From the NCBI RefSeq assembly GCF_009793335.1, contig NZ_WING01000001.1:5704001-5768000 (forward strand): DNA of 64,000 nt. The letters run 5' to 3'. This stretch comes from Actinomadura sp. J1-007 (GTDB lineage Bacteria; Actinomycetota; Actinomycetes; Streptosporangiales; Streptosporangiaceae). Of this stretch, positions 7,982 to 16,494 are shown one piece after another (the first letter of the stretch is position 1; every line of letters starts with the position of its first letter). The translations under genes and the position numbers were made by a program. Below the pieces are notes generated by a model. The model was not told where the DNA came from and made no database searches. It worked only from the letters and a program-made list of their open reading frames with translations.

Positions 7982-10776
7982 TCACGGCTGATCGGGTTCC
8001 GACAGGCGCTGGAGGGACTCCCGCGTTCGGCGGGTGGTGGCGTGCTCCGGGCCGAGGATCCGTTCCTGCGCTTCCAGAACGGCTCGCAGCTCGGCCTCGC
8101 TCTCGTCGCGGAGCCCGCGGTCGTGGAGCACCCCGGCCAGGAGGGTACGGGCCGTGAGCGTGATCGGGTGCTGGGCGCCGAGCACGTCCGCGCAGAGCCC
8201 GATCACGGCGCGGGCCTCGTTCTCCGCGGCCTCCAGCTCTCCCAGGGTGCGTTGCAGGGCGGCGATGCAGTGCCGGGTGCCCAGCGTGTCGGGGTGCCGT
8301 TCGCCGCGCAGCTCCGTCTCCGCGGCCAGCAGGGCGCGGTGCTCGGCCATGGCCTCCGCGTGCTCGCCCTGCTCGGCGAGTACGTGCCCGAGCTGGTGCC
8401 AGGTGCTGAAGACGTTCGGATGCCGGTCGCCGAGGGCCCGCCTGCACCGCTCAAGGATGTCGCGGTACTCGCGCTCGGCTTCGGCGAACTCGCTCCGTTC
8501 GCGCAGCAGCCCGGCCAGGCAGTGGCGCGTCTGCAAGGTCTCGGGGTGGTCATGGCCGAACACCCTGGCCTGCACTTCGATGACGGCTCGGTGCTCGGCC
8601 TCCGCCTCGGCGAGTTTGCCCTGCTGGTGCAGGGCGTGGCCGAGCTGGTGCCGTGTCCGCAGGGTCTCCCGGTGCTCGTCGCCGAGGAGCCGGCGGCGCG
8701 CCGCGACGACCGTTGCGTACTCGGCCTCGGCCTCCCGCGTCCGGCCCCTCAGGTTCAGGACGGTGGCCAGGTAGTGGCGGGTCGCCAGCGTGTTCGGATG
8801 CAGCTCTCCGAGAACCCGCTCCTCCATCTCCAGGACCGACCGGTACTCGTCCTCGGCCTCGGCGTACCGGCCGCGCGTTCGGAGGAGGCCGGCGAGGCAG
8901 TAGCGCGTGGCCAGCGTCTCCCGGTGCTCGTCGCCGAGGGTCCGCCTCTCGACCTCCAGGACGGCCCGGTGCCCCTCCTCGGCCTCGGCGAGCCGGCCGA
9001 GCCGTTCCTCCACGTGCGCGAGCTTGTGGCGGATCGCCAGCACGAGCGGGTCCTCGGCGCCTCGCGCGTCGGCCTCCAGCCGCAGCAGCTCCCTCATCTC
9101 GGCCTCCGCCTCGGCGTTGCGGCCGTTCGAACCGACCTGCTCGGTCAGGCAGAGGCGCGTCGCCCGCGCGTCCTCGTGGTCGGCGCCGAGCTTGCGGATC
9201 TCGACGTCGAGCACGGCCCGGTGCTCCGCTTCGGACTCGGCCAGGCGGCCCCGGTCGCCGGCGATGTGGGCCAGCAGGTGGCGCGAGGCCAGGAGGGAGC
9301 GGTGGTCGGGATCCAGCAGCCGCCGCCGGACGGCGAGGACGTTCCGGCACAGTTCCTCGGCTTGCTGGAACAGGCCGCGGTTCCAGAAGTAGTTGGCGCA
9401 TCCGTGTGCGGCCTGCGCCGCGTCCAGCAGAACGGAGTCGGTGGCCTGTGCCGATCTGGGCCCCGACACGCTTTCCAGCAAATGGACGCAGTGCGGTGCG
9501 AGGAGTCGCCAATGCAGCCAATCGCTGGGGTCGAGCGCATTGAAACCCAGCTTCTTCGCGGCGTTCTTGACGAGGGTGACGGCCGCTTCAAGATAGTCGG
9601 CAGACTGGCCTTCGGTCTCTGCGACGGTCCTGTTGGCGTCCCGGACGACGAGATGCAGGCGCAACTGCTCGGCGGAACCGTCCTTGCCCGGCCCGTCCAT
9701 TTCGATGAGTCCCACCGAGGAAAGGGCTTGCAGCGCCGTCCAGATCTCCTGCCCGCCGATGCCGCCGAACAGCGCGGAGCCGGACATCCGCTCCGCGTCC
9801 AGAACGGTGCGATAGGGGACCGGTGCGTCGGCGAGAAACGACAGCAGCCGCAGCAGCGGACGCGCCCTCGTCGCGCCCTGCCGTTCGATCAAGTCCACGG
9901 ACAGTTCCCACGTCCTGTCGATCAGGACGCGGGCCTGGTCCTCGGTGAGGGCGGTGTCCGCGCCGGACGCCGGGAGGAGATCCGTCAGACGGCCCCGGTC
10001 GAGGGCGTCGCGGTATCCGGTGTAGCTCCTGATGTCGTCCTCGCCCGCGAACTCCACGGGCCGCGCGTTCGTGTGCGCCAGGTAACCCCCTGCCAGCCGG
10101 AGCGCCAGCGGAAGCCCGCCGAGCCGTCGCGCCAGCGCCAGCGCCTCGGCCCGCGCCCCGGCGGACTCTCCGGCCCGGTCGAGCAGCACCGTGACCGCGT
10201 CCTCGTCGGGCAGCACGTTGAGCGGATGCCCGACCCACCACGGCCCCCAGCGGTCCATGTCGCCGTCGCGGCTCGTCGCCAGAACCATGCCGAGCGGGGA
10301 CGGAACGGGCCGGATCCAACCCGTACCGGCCTTGGGCGACCGCCCCTGGACGTCGAGGACCGCGAGGTCGTCGGCGTTGTCCACGACCAGCAGCCACCGG
10401 CGGTCGAACCGGCCGAGCCGCTGCCACAGCAGGTCGGGCGCGTCCCCTCGCCCAGCTCCGCCGCCGTGATCCCGAGCCTCCGGCAGAGCCGGTGGACGCC
10501 GTCCTGGAAGCGGGCCGCGGACGAAGCGGAGATCCACCACGTCTCCACGCCCTGCGAGACCGCGCGCCAGGCCACCTCCAGCGCGACGCTCGTCTTGCCG
10601 CACCCGCCGAGCCCCGTCAGCACGCGGGCGTGGGACACCTCGCGTTCGTCCCACACCTCGGCCAGTTCCCCGACCAGCGCCTCGCGTCCCCGCAACGGAA
10701 AACGGTCGTCGCGCAGCCCGAGCGGCGGGGCGATCGACATCGGCTGTTCCGCGGAGCCGTCCCGACGATGATCCAC
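7982..10776 (-). CDS. STAND (NB-ARC-like) ATPase with kinesin-light-chain-type TPR repeats, frameshifted
   Basis: Restoring one base in the C run at 10444-10447 gives a continuous protein of about 931 residues. The N-terminal part carries the Walker A loop GLGGCGKTSVALEVA and, after the repair, the Walker B segment WLLVVDNADD and a GLPLALRLAGGYLA motif, all typical of STAND ATPases. A helical region follows, then about ten 42-residue TPR units from roughly residue 520 on, with repeated LGDEHRETLATRYCLAGLL-like cores. Related actinobacterial proteins are signalling or regulatory switches in which ligand binding by the repeats drives nucleotide-dependent assembly; the ligand is unknown here. 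There is no obvious effector domain N-terminal to the ATPase. The GTG at 10776 is chosen because AGGGGG precedes it; an ATG at 10740 is the alternative. Confidence 0.85.
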
Positions 10777-11282
10777 GGACCTCACCCCCTGCCCGCAACG
10801 AACATAAGCCGTCCGCCCACCCCCCGAAACCCTCCTCCGTCCCATCCCACAGCCACCCGCGAGAGCCGTGAAGTCCCGTCTCGCTCTTTCCGCGAGCCGT
10901 GGCCGGAGGGACGTTCTCGCCGCCGCTCGGGCGTGGATTCGCTCGGCTGGTCGGCCACAGAACACACGGGACTGAGCGCCTTGGTCCGGAGAGCCGTCGC
11001 GCGAGGGCGTCTCGCTTGCTTGAGCCCCACCGCCATGCCCCGGCTTGATGCCGCGAGGCTTCGGGGAGGTCGCCGGCCGGTGACGGAGCCGGGCGCATGC
11101 TTCGGACGGAGCTCGACCCGGAGGGCGACCTTTGGGGAGGAGCGCGTCGGCAGACCAGATAGGCCCTGCTCATCTTTGGGATGAGCAGGGCTTTTCGCAT
11201 TCATCGGTCAATGGGGCTGCTCACAGGTGCAAAAATGGTCGGATCCGAGCACAGGCGGCAAATCCGACCAAGGGGACCGAAC
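10777..11282. other. Divergent intergenic region with an orphan rightward terminator
   Basis: About 500 bases lie between the leftward STAND gene and the rightward nuclease gene. Frames of 140-230 codons here look like GC shadows and have no ribosome binding sites. The one clear element is a rightward intrinsic terminator at 11163-11195. No rightward gene is recognisable upstream of it, so this region may encode a small RNA. Confidence 0.45.
11163..11195 (+). terminator. Intrinsic terminator without an evident upstream gene
   Basis: A perfect 12-base-pair stem (GCCCTGCTCATC with GATGAGCAGGGC) closes a five-base loop and is followed directly by TTTT. The direction is rightward. It stands about 90 bases ahead of the nuclease start. 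Confidence 0.8.
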
Positions 11283-12301
11283 GTGACGGTCGTCGTCATC
11301 CAACCTTCAGCCGGCAACGCCGCGTCCAGGCGTCGGTGGGCCGACACTTTGGGGCAAGAAGTCCAGTTCATCGGCCCGGAGCGTGAGGGCCGCCTCTCTG
11401 AGGAACAGCGTCAGCAGCTGTTGGAGCTTCATCCGTCAGGGCGGGCCCGGTTCTGGGGAGCCAGCTCGTTCCAGAACAGCAAGATGGCGCGCGTGCACTT
11501 CGGCGATGTCGTGCTGTTCACCGGCCAGAAGAAGGTCTGCGGCATCGGTGAGGTCGGCGTCCTCTTCGATAACGCGGCTTTCGCTGACACCCTCTGGACG
11601 CCTGACAAGGACGGGAGCTGGAACAACGTCTACAGTCTTCTGAGCTTCCAGCCGACGGAGATCCCCTACGAGGAGATCTGGGCGCTACCGGGCTTCAACG
11701 AGGGTGACAACTTCATGGGGCTCCGGATACTGGACGACGGCAAGACGAAAGCGGTGCTCCAGGGACTCGGGATCACTCCGTCCACCAGTCTCCAGCAAGA
11801 CCTTGCGCGGGAAGAGGAGGTTGCTCGGGCACTCGTCCAGGGCACGCAGGTGGTGGACTTGGAGAACGTCCGCACCACTCGGGCCGGCTATCAGGTTCAC
11901 GAGCGGCAAGTGCTCGTTCACAGGGCGGAGGCTCTGCTCGTCCGCGAGTACGTCAACAGCCTGGAAGGGTGCGAGACCGGAAGGTTGCGGACACCGGTCG
12001 GCATCACCGATATCCACGTCACGGGGCCTGACGGGACAGAGATCATCGAAGCCAAGCGCGGCTCCGACCACCGCTATGTGCGTGATGCCCTAGGACAGCT
12101 TCTCGACTACGTCGTCCACAGCCCCGAACCGGCCGACAGGATCTCCGGACTGTTCCCTGAGAAGCCGGCCGAGGTCTCCATCGCCCTCCTCCACCGGTAC
12201 GGGGTGGACTGCCTGTACCGCCAGGGGCCGGGATCTTTCCAGCGGCTCCCGCGCCGCTGGAAACCCGTGAGCACATGGCGAAGGTCTGGACAGGCGGCTG
12301 A
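11283..12301 (+). CDS. Lone restriction-type endonuclease: N-terminal sensor-like domain plus PD-(D/E)XK nuclease, frameshifted at the end
   Basis: The first about 200 residues contain a beta-rich module (RVHFGDVVLFTGQKKVCGIG) that resembles EVE/PUA-like nucleic-acid base readers; this is inference. Residues about 240-300 carry a PD-(D/E)XK nuclease core, with GITDIHVTGPDGTEIIEAK providing the Asp and Glu-x-Lys, then DALGQLLDY. Such a pair suggests a modification-dependent or other stand-alone nuclease. The GTG at 11283 is preferred because AAGGGG lies just upstream. Near the 3' end, adding one base to CCC at 12248-12250 gives a tail PAPLETREHMAKVWTGG and a stop at 12299-12301. Without it, the frame runs on into the tRNA-His terminator until 12404. 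The repaired protein has 339 residues. Confidence 0.7.
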
Positions 12302-12358
12302 GGGTGGCGATCCCAGAATCGGACACCGAAGATTGTCGATCATGGGTTGTGAGACGAG

Positions 12359-12393
12359 AAAGGGCCCGGCCACCCTTGGTGGCCAGGCCCTTT
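12359..12393 (-). terminator. Strong hairpin terminator behind tRNA-His
   Basis: A 16-base-pair stem with one mismatch (AAAGGGCC..GGCCACC against its complement) has a three-base loop. On the minus strand it is followed by TTTCTCGTCTC. It sits a few bases past the tRNA-His 3' end and probably also stops rightward transcription from the nuclease gene. Confidence 0.75.
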
Positions 12394-12399
12394 GCCTGG

Positions 12400-12473
12400 G
12401 GTGAGTGAGGGGACTTGAACCCCCGACATCTTGGACCACAACCAAGTGCTCTGCCAGCTGAGCTACACCCACC
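12400..12473 (-). tRNA. tRNA-His (anticodon GTG)
   Basis: Read on the minus strand it starts with the extra G-1 typical of tRNA-His, then GTGGGTGTAGCTCAGCTGG. The anticodon stem is CTTGG/CCAAG with loop TTGTGGT, giving anticodon GTG. The T arm contains GGGTTCAAGTCCC. The acceptor stem has one G-U pair. CCA is not encoded. Its place beside the oligoribonuclease gene is conserved in many actinobacteria. Confidence 0.95.
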
Positions 12474-12557
12474 GTGGCCGGGATCGCTCCCGGCTTTCGT
12501 TAGTGTAGCGGCTTTCGGGGGGTGGTTGGCGACTCGGTTTCGGCCGGGGCGGGGTGG

Positions 12558-13160
12558 TCAGTCGGAGGCGGCGATGACCTGGGCGGCCAGGCCGCGGGCC
12601 GTGTCGGAGTCGGGGCCCGGCTGGGCGACGAAGACGGCGGCGCGGTAGTAGCGCAGTTCCTGGATGCTCTCGGTGATGTCGGCGAGGGCGCGGTGGCCGC
12701 CCTTCTTCTCCGGGCTGGCGAAGTAGACCCTCGGGTACCAGCGGCGGGCCAGTTCCTTGATGCTGGAGACGTCGACCATGCGGTAGTGCAGGTGGGCGTC
12801 CAGGGCCGGCATGTCGCGGGCCAGGAACGAGCGGTCGGTGGCGATGGAGTTGCCGCACAGCGGGGCCTTCTTGGCGTCCCGTACGTGCTCGCGGACGTAG
12901 GACAGGACCGCGTCCTCGGCCTCGGCGAGGGTGACGCCGCCGGCGAGGACGTCCAGGAGGCCCGAGGTGGTGTGCATGTCGCGCACGACCTTGGACATCT
13001 GGGTGAGCGACTCGGGCGGAGGCTTGATCACGACGTCGACGCCCTCGTCGAGGATGTTGAGCTCGCTGTCGGTCACCAGAGCGGCTATCTCGATCAGCGC
13101 GTCGTTGCGCAGGTCGAGTCCCGTCATTTCGCAGTCGATCCAGACCAGCCGCTCGTTCAT
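12558..13160 (-). CDS. orn: Oligoribonuclease
   Basis: This 200-residue DEDDh-family 3'-5' exonuclease degrades the shortest RNA fragments (including pGpG) to mononucleotides in the cytoplasm. The protein begins [16 protein letters not shown], giving the first Asp and Glu of the active site. [30 protein letters not shown] and [18 protein letters not shown] supply the remaining motifs, including the catalytic His and last Asp. The length matches the family. The ATG at 13160 is chosen because the conserved N-terminus begins there; an upstream start at 13199 would add 13 unrelated residues. tRNA-His follows on the same strand. Confidence 0.96.
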   Translation of the reverse strand: MNERLVWIDCEMTGLDLRNDALIEIAALVTDSELNILDEGVDVVIKPPPESLTQMSKVVRDMHTTSGLLDVLAGGVTLAEAEDAVLSYVREHVRDAKKAPLCGNSIATDRSFLARDMPALDAHLHYRMVDVSSIKELARRWYPRVYFASPEKKGGHRALADITESIQELRYYRAAVFVAQPGPDSDTARGLAAQVIAASD

Positions 13161-13214
13161 GGCCTTCACCCTACGACCATGAACGACTGCGCGGGGCATC
13201 GAGTTTCGATGGAT

Positions 13215-13874
13215 CTAGCTGGTCGGGGTGGCGCGGCGGGCGATGTGGGGAGGGACGGGGACGCCCGGAGGGAGGCGCGGGTCGGGTTCGGGGGCGTCCA
13301 GGACCTGGCGGACGGGGAGGACGCCGGCCCAGAGGTCGAGGGCGTAGTCCTCGTCCTCGTCGATGGGCGGGCCCTGGCGGACCTTGACGGAGGCCTCGGT
13401 GAGGGGCAGGGCCAGGACGGTGGTGGCGGCGAGTTCCTTGCGGGTGGGGAGGCGGGCGTGGTCCCACTGGCCCGGGGCGAGGCGCTCGGTGATGGCGCGG
13501 AGGCCGGCGAGCTTCTCGTCGGGGTCGGTGACCGGGCGGGGGACGCCGTAGATGATCGCGCTGCGGTAGTTGAGGGAGTGGTTGAAGACCGAGCGGGCGA
13601 GGACGACGCCGTCGAGGTGGGTGACGGTGACGCAGACCTCCTGGGACGGGCTCGCGGCCAGGCTGGACGCGCCCGTGGAGCCGTGCAGGTAGAGGGTGCC
13701 GCCGATGCGGCCGTAGCCGGTCGGGATGACGCGGGGCGATCCGTTCACGACGACGCCGAGGTGGCAGACCATGCCCTGGTCGAGGACGGCGTCGAGGTCG
13801 GAACGGGTCGTTCCGGCGCGTTCGGCGTGGCGGCCGAGGCGGGTCCGGTCGGTCCGGGACAGCGGTGTTTCCAT
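13215..13874 (-). CDS. Pyridoxamine 5'-phosphate oxidase-family flavin-binding protein
   Basis: The 219-residue protein has the FMN-binding split-barrel pattern of nitroimidazole-resistance/PPOX-like proteins: ...GMVCHLGVVVNGSPRVIPT, YLHGSTGASSLAA, then VCVTVTHLDGVVLARS and SLNYRSAIIYG. These usually bind a flavin and reduce or bind small molecules; the substrate is unknown. It is divergent from a MocR regulator 54 bases away. The shared intergenic region contains an inverted repeat, so the regulator probably controls this gene, perhaps in vitamin B6 metabolism. Confidence 0.87.
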   Translation of the reverse strand: METPLSRTDRTRLGRHAERAGTTRSDLDAVLDQGMVCHLGVVVNGSPRVIPTGYGRIGGTLYLHGSTGASSLAASPSQEVCVTVTHLDGVVLARSVFNHSLNYRSAIIYGVPRPVTDPDEKLAGLRAITERLAPGQWDHARLPTRKELAATTVLALPLTEASVKVRQGPPIDEDEDYALDLWAGVLPVRQVLDAPEPDPRLPPGVPVPPHIARRATPTS

Positions 13875-13894
13875 GTGGCTCTACGCTAGAGGGG

Positions 13895-13920
13895 GAGTGG
13901 CCTGGTCAGTAGGGCCACTC
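13895..13920. promoter_or_regulatory. Inverted repeat between PPOX-family and MocR genes, candidate operator
   Basis: GAGTGGCC at 13895-13902 and GGCCACTC at 13913-13920 form a perfect eight-base inverted repeat with a ten-base spacer. It lies in the 54-base gap between divergent starts, where an autoregulated MocR protein would be expected to bind. Confidence 0.6.
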
Positions 13921-13928
13921 GGTGCCGA

Positions 13929-15329
13929 ATGCCGGAGACCACTTTGCCTCGCCCGCTCGACCTGCCGCTGACGGTGGACCGGTCCGACGGCGCGTCCATG
14001 AGCGCGCAGCTCGTCGGGCAGCTCCGCGCGGCCCTGGCGGAGGGACGGCTCGCGGCGGGCGAGCGGCTGCCGTCGGGGCGCGCGCTGGCGGGAACGCTCG
14101 GGGTGAGCCGCACGGTGGTGACGGAGGCGTACGAGCAGCTGTACGCCGAGGGGTGGCTCGAAGGCAGGCACGGTTCGGGGACGTACGTGACGGAGGGCGT
14201 CGCCGCCCGGCCGCCGGAGGGCGCGGCGCCGGGCGTGCCGGGGCCGTGCGGGGACGGGCCGCCGAGGCGGGGCGCGGGGACGATCGACCTGCGGCCCGGC
14301 ATCGCGTGGATCGGGATCCTCGACACGCCCGCGTGGCGGCGCGCCTGGCGGCTCGCGGCGCGGATGCCGCCCAGGGTGCCGAGGCAGGACCCGCACGGGC
14401 TGCCGGGGCTGCGGGCGCTGCTGGCCTCCTACATCCGGCGCAGCCGGGGCGTCGCGTGCCCGGTGGACGGCGTGCTCGTCACGCGGGGCGCGACGAGCGG
14501 GCTGGACCTGCTGGCCGCGGCCGTGCTGCGGCCGGGCGACCGGGTCGGGATCGAGGAGCCCGGCTACATGCGGGCGCGCTCGGTGCTGGCGGGGCGCGGC
14601 GCCGAGGTGGTGCCGTGCCCGGTGGACGAGCACGGGCTGGTCGTCGAGGGGCTCCCGGACGACCTGCGCCTGGTCTACACGACGCCGTCGCACCAGTACC
14701 CGCTGGGCGGCGTCCTGCCGGTGGCGCGGCGGCGCGCGCTGCTCGCCTGGGCGCGGCGGAACGGGGCGCTGGTCGCCGAGGACGACTACGACGGGGAGTT
14801 CCGGTACGACGTGGCGCCGCTGCCCGCGCTGTACGGCCTGGACCCGGAGGTGGTGGTGTACCTCGGGACCACGGCCAAGACCCTCACCGCGGACATGGGG
14901 GTGGGATGGCTCGTCGCCCGCCCGGACCTGGTGGCCGCGGTCGCGCGCCGCCGCGACGAGCTGAACGACCGGACGCCGCTCGTCCCCCAGGAGGCCCTGC
15001 GGATCCTGCTGGAACGCGGCGACCTCGAACGGTACGTCCGCCGGATGCGGGCCGAGTACGCCCGCCGCCGTGAGGCGGTGGTCGAGGCGCTCGGCGGGCT
15101 GCGGCTGCGCGGCGACACGGCGGGCCTGCACGTCGTCGTCGACCTGCCCGCCCCGGTCGTGGAGCGGGTCCGGGACGGGGCGGCGGAGCGCGGCGTCCTC
15201 GTGCAGACCCTCGACCCGTACCACTCCGGCCCGGCGCGCGTCACCGGGCTCGTCATCGGCTACGGCGCGGCCACGCTCGCGCAGCTCAGGACGGGCTGCG
15301 CGCTGATCGCCGACCTCGCCGCCCGGTAG
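13929..15329 (+). CDS. MocR/PdxR-type transcription regulator (GntR HTH fused to aminotransferase fold)
   Basis: Residues about 15-85 are a GntR winged helix (LPSGRALAGTLGVSRTVVTE, then YEQLYAEGWLEGRHGSGTYV). Residues about 115-465 are a class I aminotransferase-like domain with YTTPSHQYPLGGVLP, EDDYDGEFR and the probable PLP lysine in LGTTAKTLTADMG. This build is typical of MocR regulators that use PLP or a related amine as a signal. The length of 466 residues is normal. The divergent PPOX-family gene is the most likely target. The ATG at 13929 lacks a strong ribosome binding site, so translation may be leaderless. Confidence 0.93.
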   Translation: MPETTLPRPLDLPLTVDRSDGASMSAQLVGQLRAALAEGRLAAGERLPSGRALAGTLGVSRTVVTEAYEQLYAEGWLEGRHGSGTYVTEGVAARPPEGAAPGVPGPCGDGPPRRGAGTIDLRPGIAWIGILDTPAWRRAWRLAARMPPRVPRQDPHGLPGLRALLASYIRRSRGVACPVDGVLVTRGATSGLDLLAAAVLRPGDRVGIEEPGYMRARSVLAGRGAEVVPCPVDEHGLVVEGLPDDLRLVYTTPSHQYPLGGVLPVARRRALLAWARRNGALVAEDDYDGEFRYDVAPLPALYGLDPEVVVYLGTTAKTLTADMGVGWLVARPDLVAAVARRRDELNDRTPLVPQEALRILLERGDLERYVRRMRAEYARRREAVVEALGGLRLRGDTAGLHVVVDLPAPVVERVRDGAAERGVLVQTLDPYHSGPARVTGLVIGYGAATLAQLRTGCALIADLAAR

Positions 15330-15332
15330 GGG

Positions 15333-16112
15333 TCAGCCGACGGGCGAGGGCGAGTTGTTCGGCGACAGGGTCGTGGCCGGGCGGATCGGCTCGGGCGTCC
15401 TGGACGGGTCGGGCGAGCGCGACGGGTCGGGTGAACGGGTCGGCTCGGGCAGGGGCGCCGGGACGCGGTCGGCGGGCCGGGCGCGCCTCGGGATCATGCG
15501 GGTGGCGGTCTCCTCGGCGGGGACCGGGCGCGGCCGCGGGATGGCCGCGAGGGGCGTGTCGGGCCCGGTGACGCGCCGCACGTCGATGCCGCCGGGATCG
15601 GGGCGGTCGGTGCCCGGGATCTGGGAGGCGCCGAAGTGGCCGCCCCGCGCCCAGTCCCGGCGGGTGCGGCGCGCGTGGTACGACTGCGGCGACGGCAGGG
15701 GCGGCCCGGCGGGCCAGCGGCGGGCGATGCCCCAGGTGTCGAGCCAGCGGACGATCGGGTCCAGCCCGGCCATGATCGTTCCGGTGAACGGCTCGGTCGC
15801 CCGGCCGATGACCACGATCTGGGTGCAGACGCGCCCCTCGTGGCCGGGGTCGCCGAGGAGCCGGGCCGCGCGGGTGGCGGGCAGGAGCTGGACGACGTCG
15901 CCGGAGCAGGGGTTCCAGATCAGATGCGGGAGCCTGCCGTCCTTGACCAGGTCCGCGGCGAGGGAGCGGGCCGACACGGCGCGGGGGTCGGACTCGCTGC
16001 TGAACCACACCACGCGGGGCGCACCCCCCTGTAGCGCTCCGCCGTCCTGGTGCGCGGGCACGCGTGCGGCTCCCGGCAGCCATGCGTCTGCCACGGTGCG
16101 TTCCTTTCCCAT
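15333..16112 (-). CDS. Amidase-fold protein resembling peptidoglycan amidases, probably inactive
   Basis: Residues about 30-165 follow the pattern of phage and actinobacterial N-acetylmuramoyl-alanine amidases: VVWFSSES, LPHLIWNPCSGDVVQLLP, CTQIVVIG and GGHFGASQIPG. In active relatives the first motif carries a zinc-binding His (VVWH...); here it is Phe, so zinc binding is probably lost. The C-terminal 80 residues are rich in Pro, Arg and Ser with an SPDPSRSPDPSRTPEP repeat. There is no signal peptide. It could be a binding rather than catalytic protein; the role is unknown. It overlaps nothing and starts opposite a 380-base regulatory gap. Confidence 0.55.
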   Translation of the reverse strand: MGKERTVADAWLPGAARVPAHQDGGALQGGAPRVVWFSSESDPRAVSARSLAADLVKDGRLPHLIWNPCSGDVVQLLPATRAARLLGDPGHEGRVCTQIVVIGRATEPFTGTIMAGLDPIVRWLDTWGIARRWPAGPPLPSPQSYHARRTRRDWARGGHFGASQIPGTDRPDPGGIDVRRVTGPDTPLAAIPRPRPVPAEETATRMIPRRARPADRVPAPLPEPTRSPDPSRSPDPSRTPEPIRPATTLSPNNSPSPVG

Positions 16113-16494
16113 CGGGCGGGCTGGGCCCGGATGGTCTAGCCCCTCGTTCGTGGCCCGGGCGCGGACGCGCGAGAGTCCGGCCTGCCGCCGTGGGCCGGTT
16201 TCGGCGGCTTTGGCACCCCACGTGGGGTTAGATCCCAGTCTGATCGGGTGTCGTCGCTGTTGCGTACCCCTCCGGGGTTGTTAATCCACCTGGCGTCACC
16301 CCGTTCCTGCCACCTCCCCGCCGGGAACGGCCGTGGACGGCGCGTCCGCGCAGGTCACGGGCTGCTCCCGGATGATCGTCAGGTGATCACGGGCAGCGGC
16401 CGGAAGTGGCCGGAAGATTACCGTCCGCACCTGTGAACCGATTGGCGGGGGAGGGGTTCCCCGCGCATACCGAGCCGCGTTCTAATGTGGCGTC
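16113..16494. other. Divergent intergenic region with a perfect palindrome
   Basis: This 380-base gap separates the amidase-fold gene from the phosphotransferase gene. It contains the 14-base palindrome at 16215-16228 and AT-richer patches near 16275-16290 that suit promoters. No small gene is evident. Confidence 0.5.
16215..16228. promoter_or_regulatory. Perfect 14-base palindrome, candidate operator
   Basis: ACCCCACGTGGGGT is a perfect palindrome in the gap between divergent genes. The binding protein is unknown. Confidence 0.4.

Noticed and set aside
8042-10771. Long open frame of 909 codons opposite the STAND ATPase gene
   Set aside because: It is a GC-bias shadow. The opposite strand has Walker motifs and TPR repeats, and this frame has no recognisable domain or ribosome binding site.
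12302-12404. Extension of the nuclease reading frame to 12404
   Set aside because: The extension runs through the tRNA-His terminator hairpin. A one-base repair in a CCC run gives a more natural tail and an earlier stop.
12400-12473. tRNA-His as attachment site of an element carrying the lone nuclease
   Set aside because: No integrase or direct repeat is beside this tRNA, and the orn neighbourhood is the usual chromosomal one.
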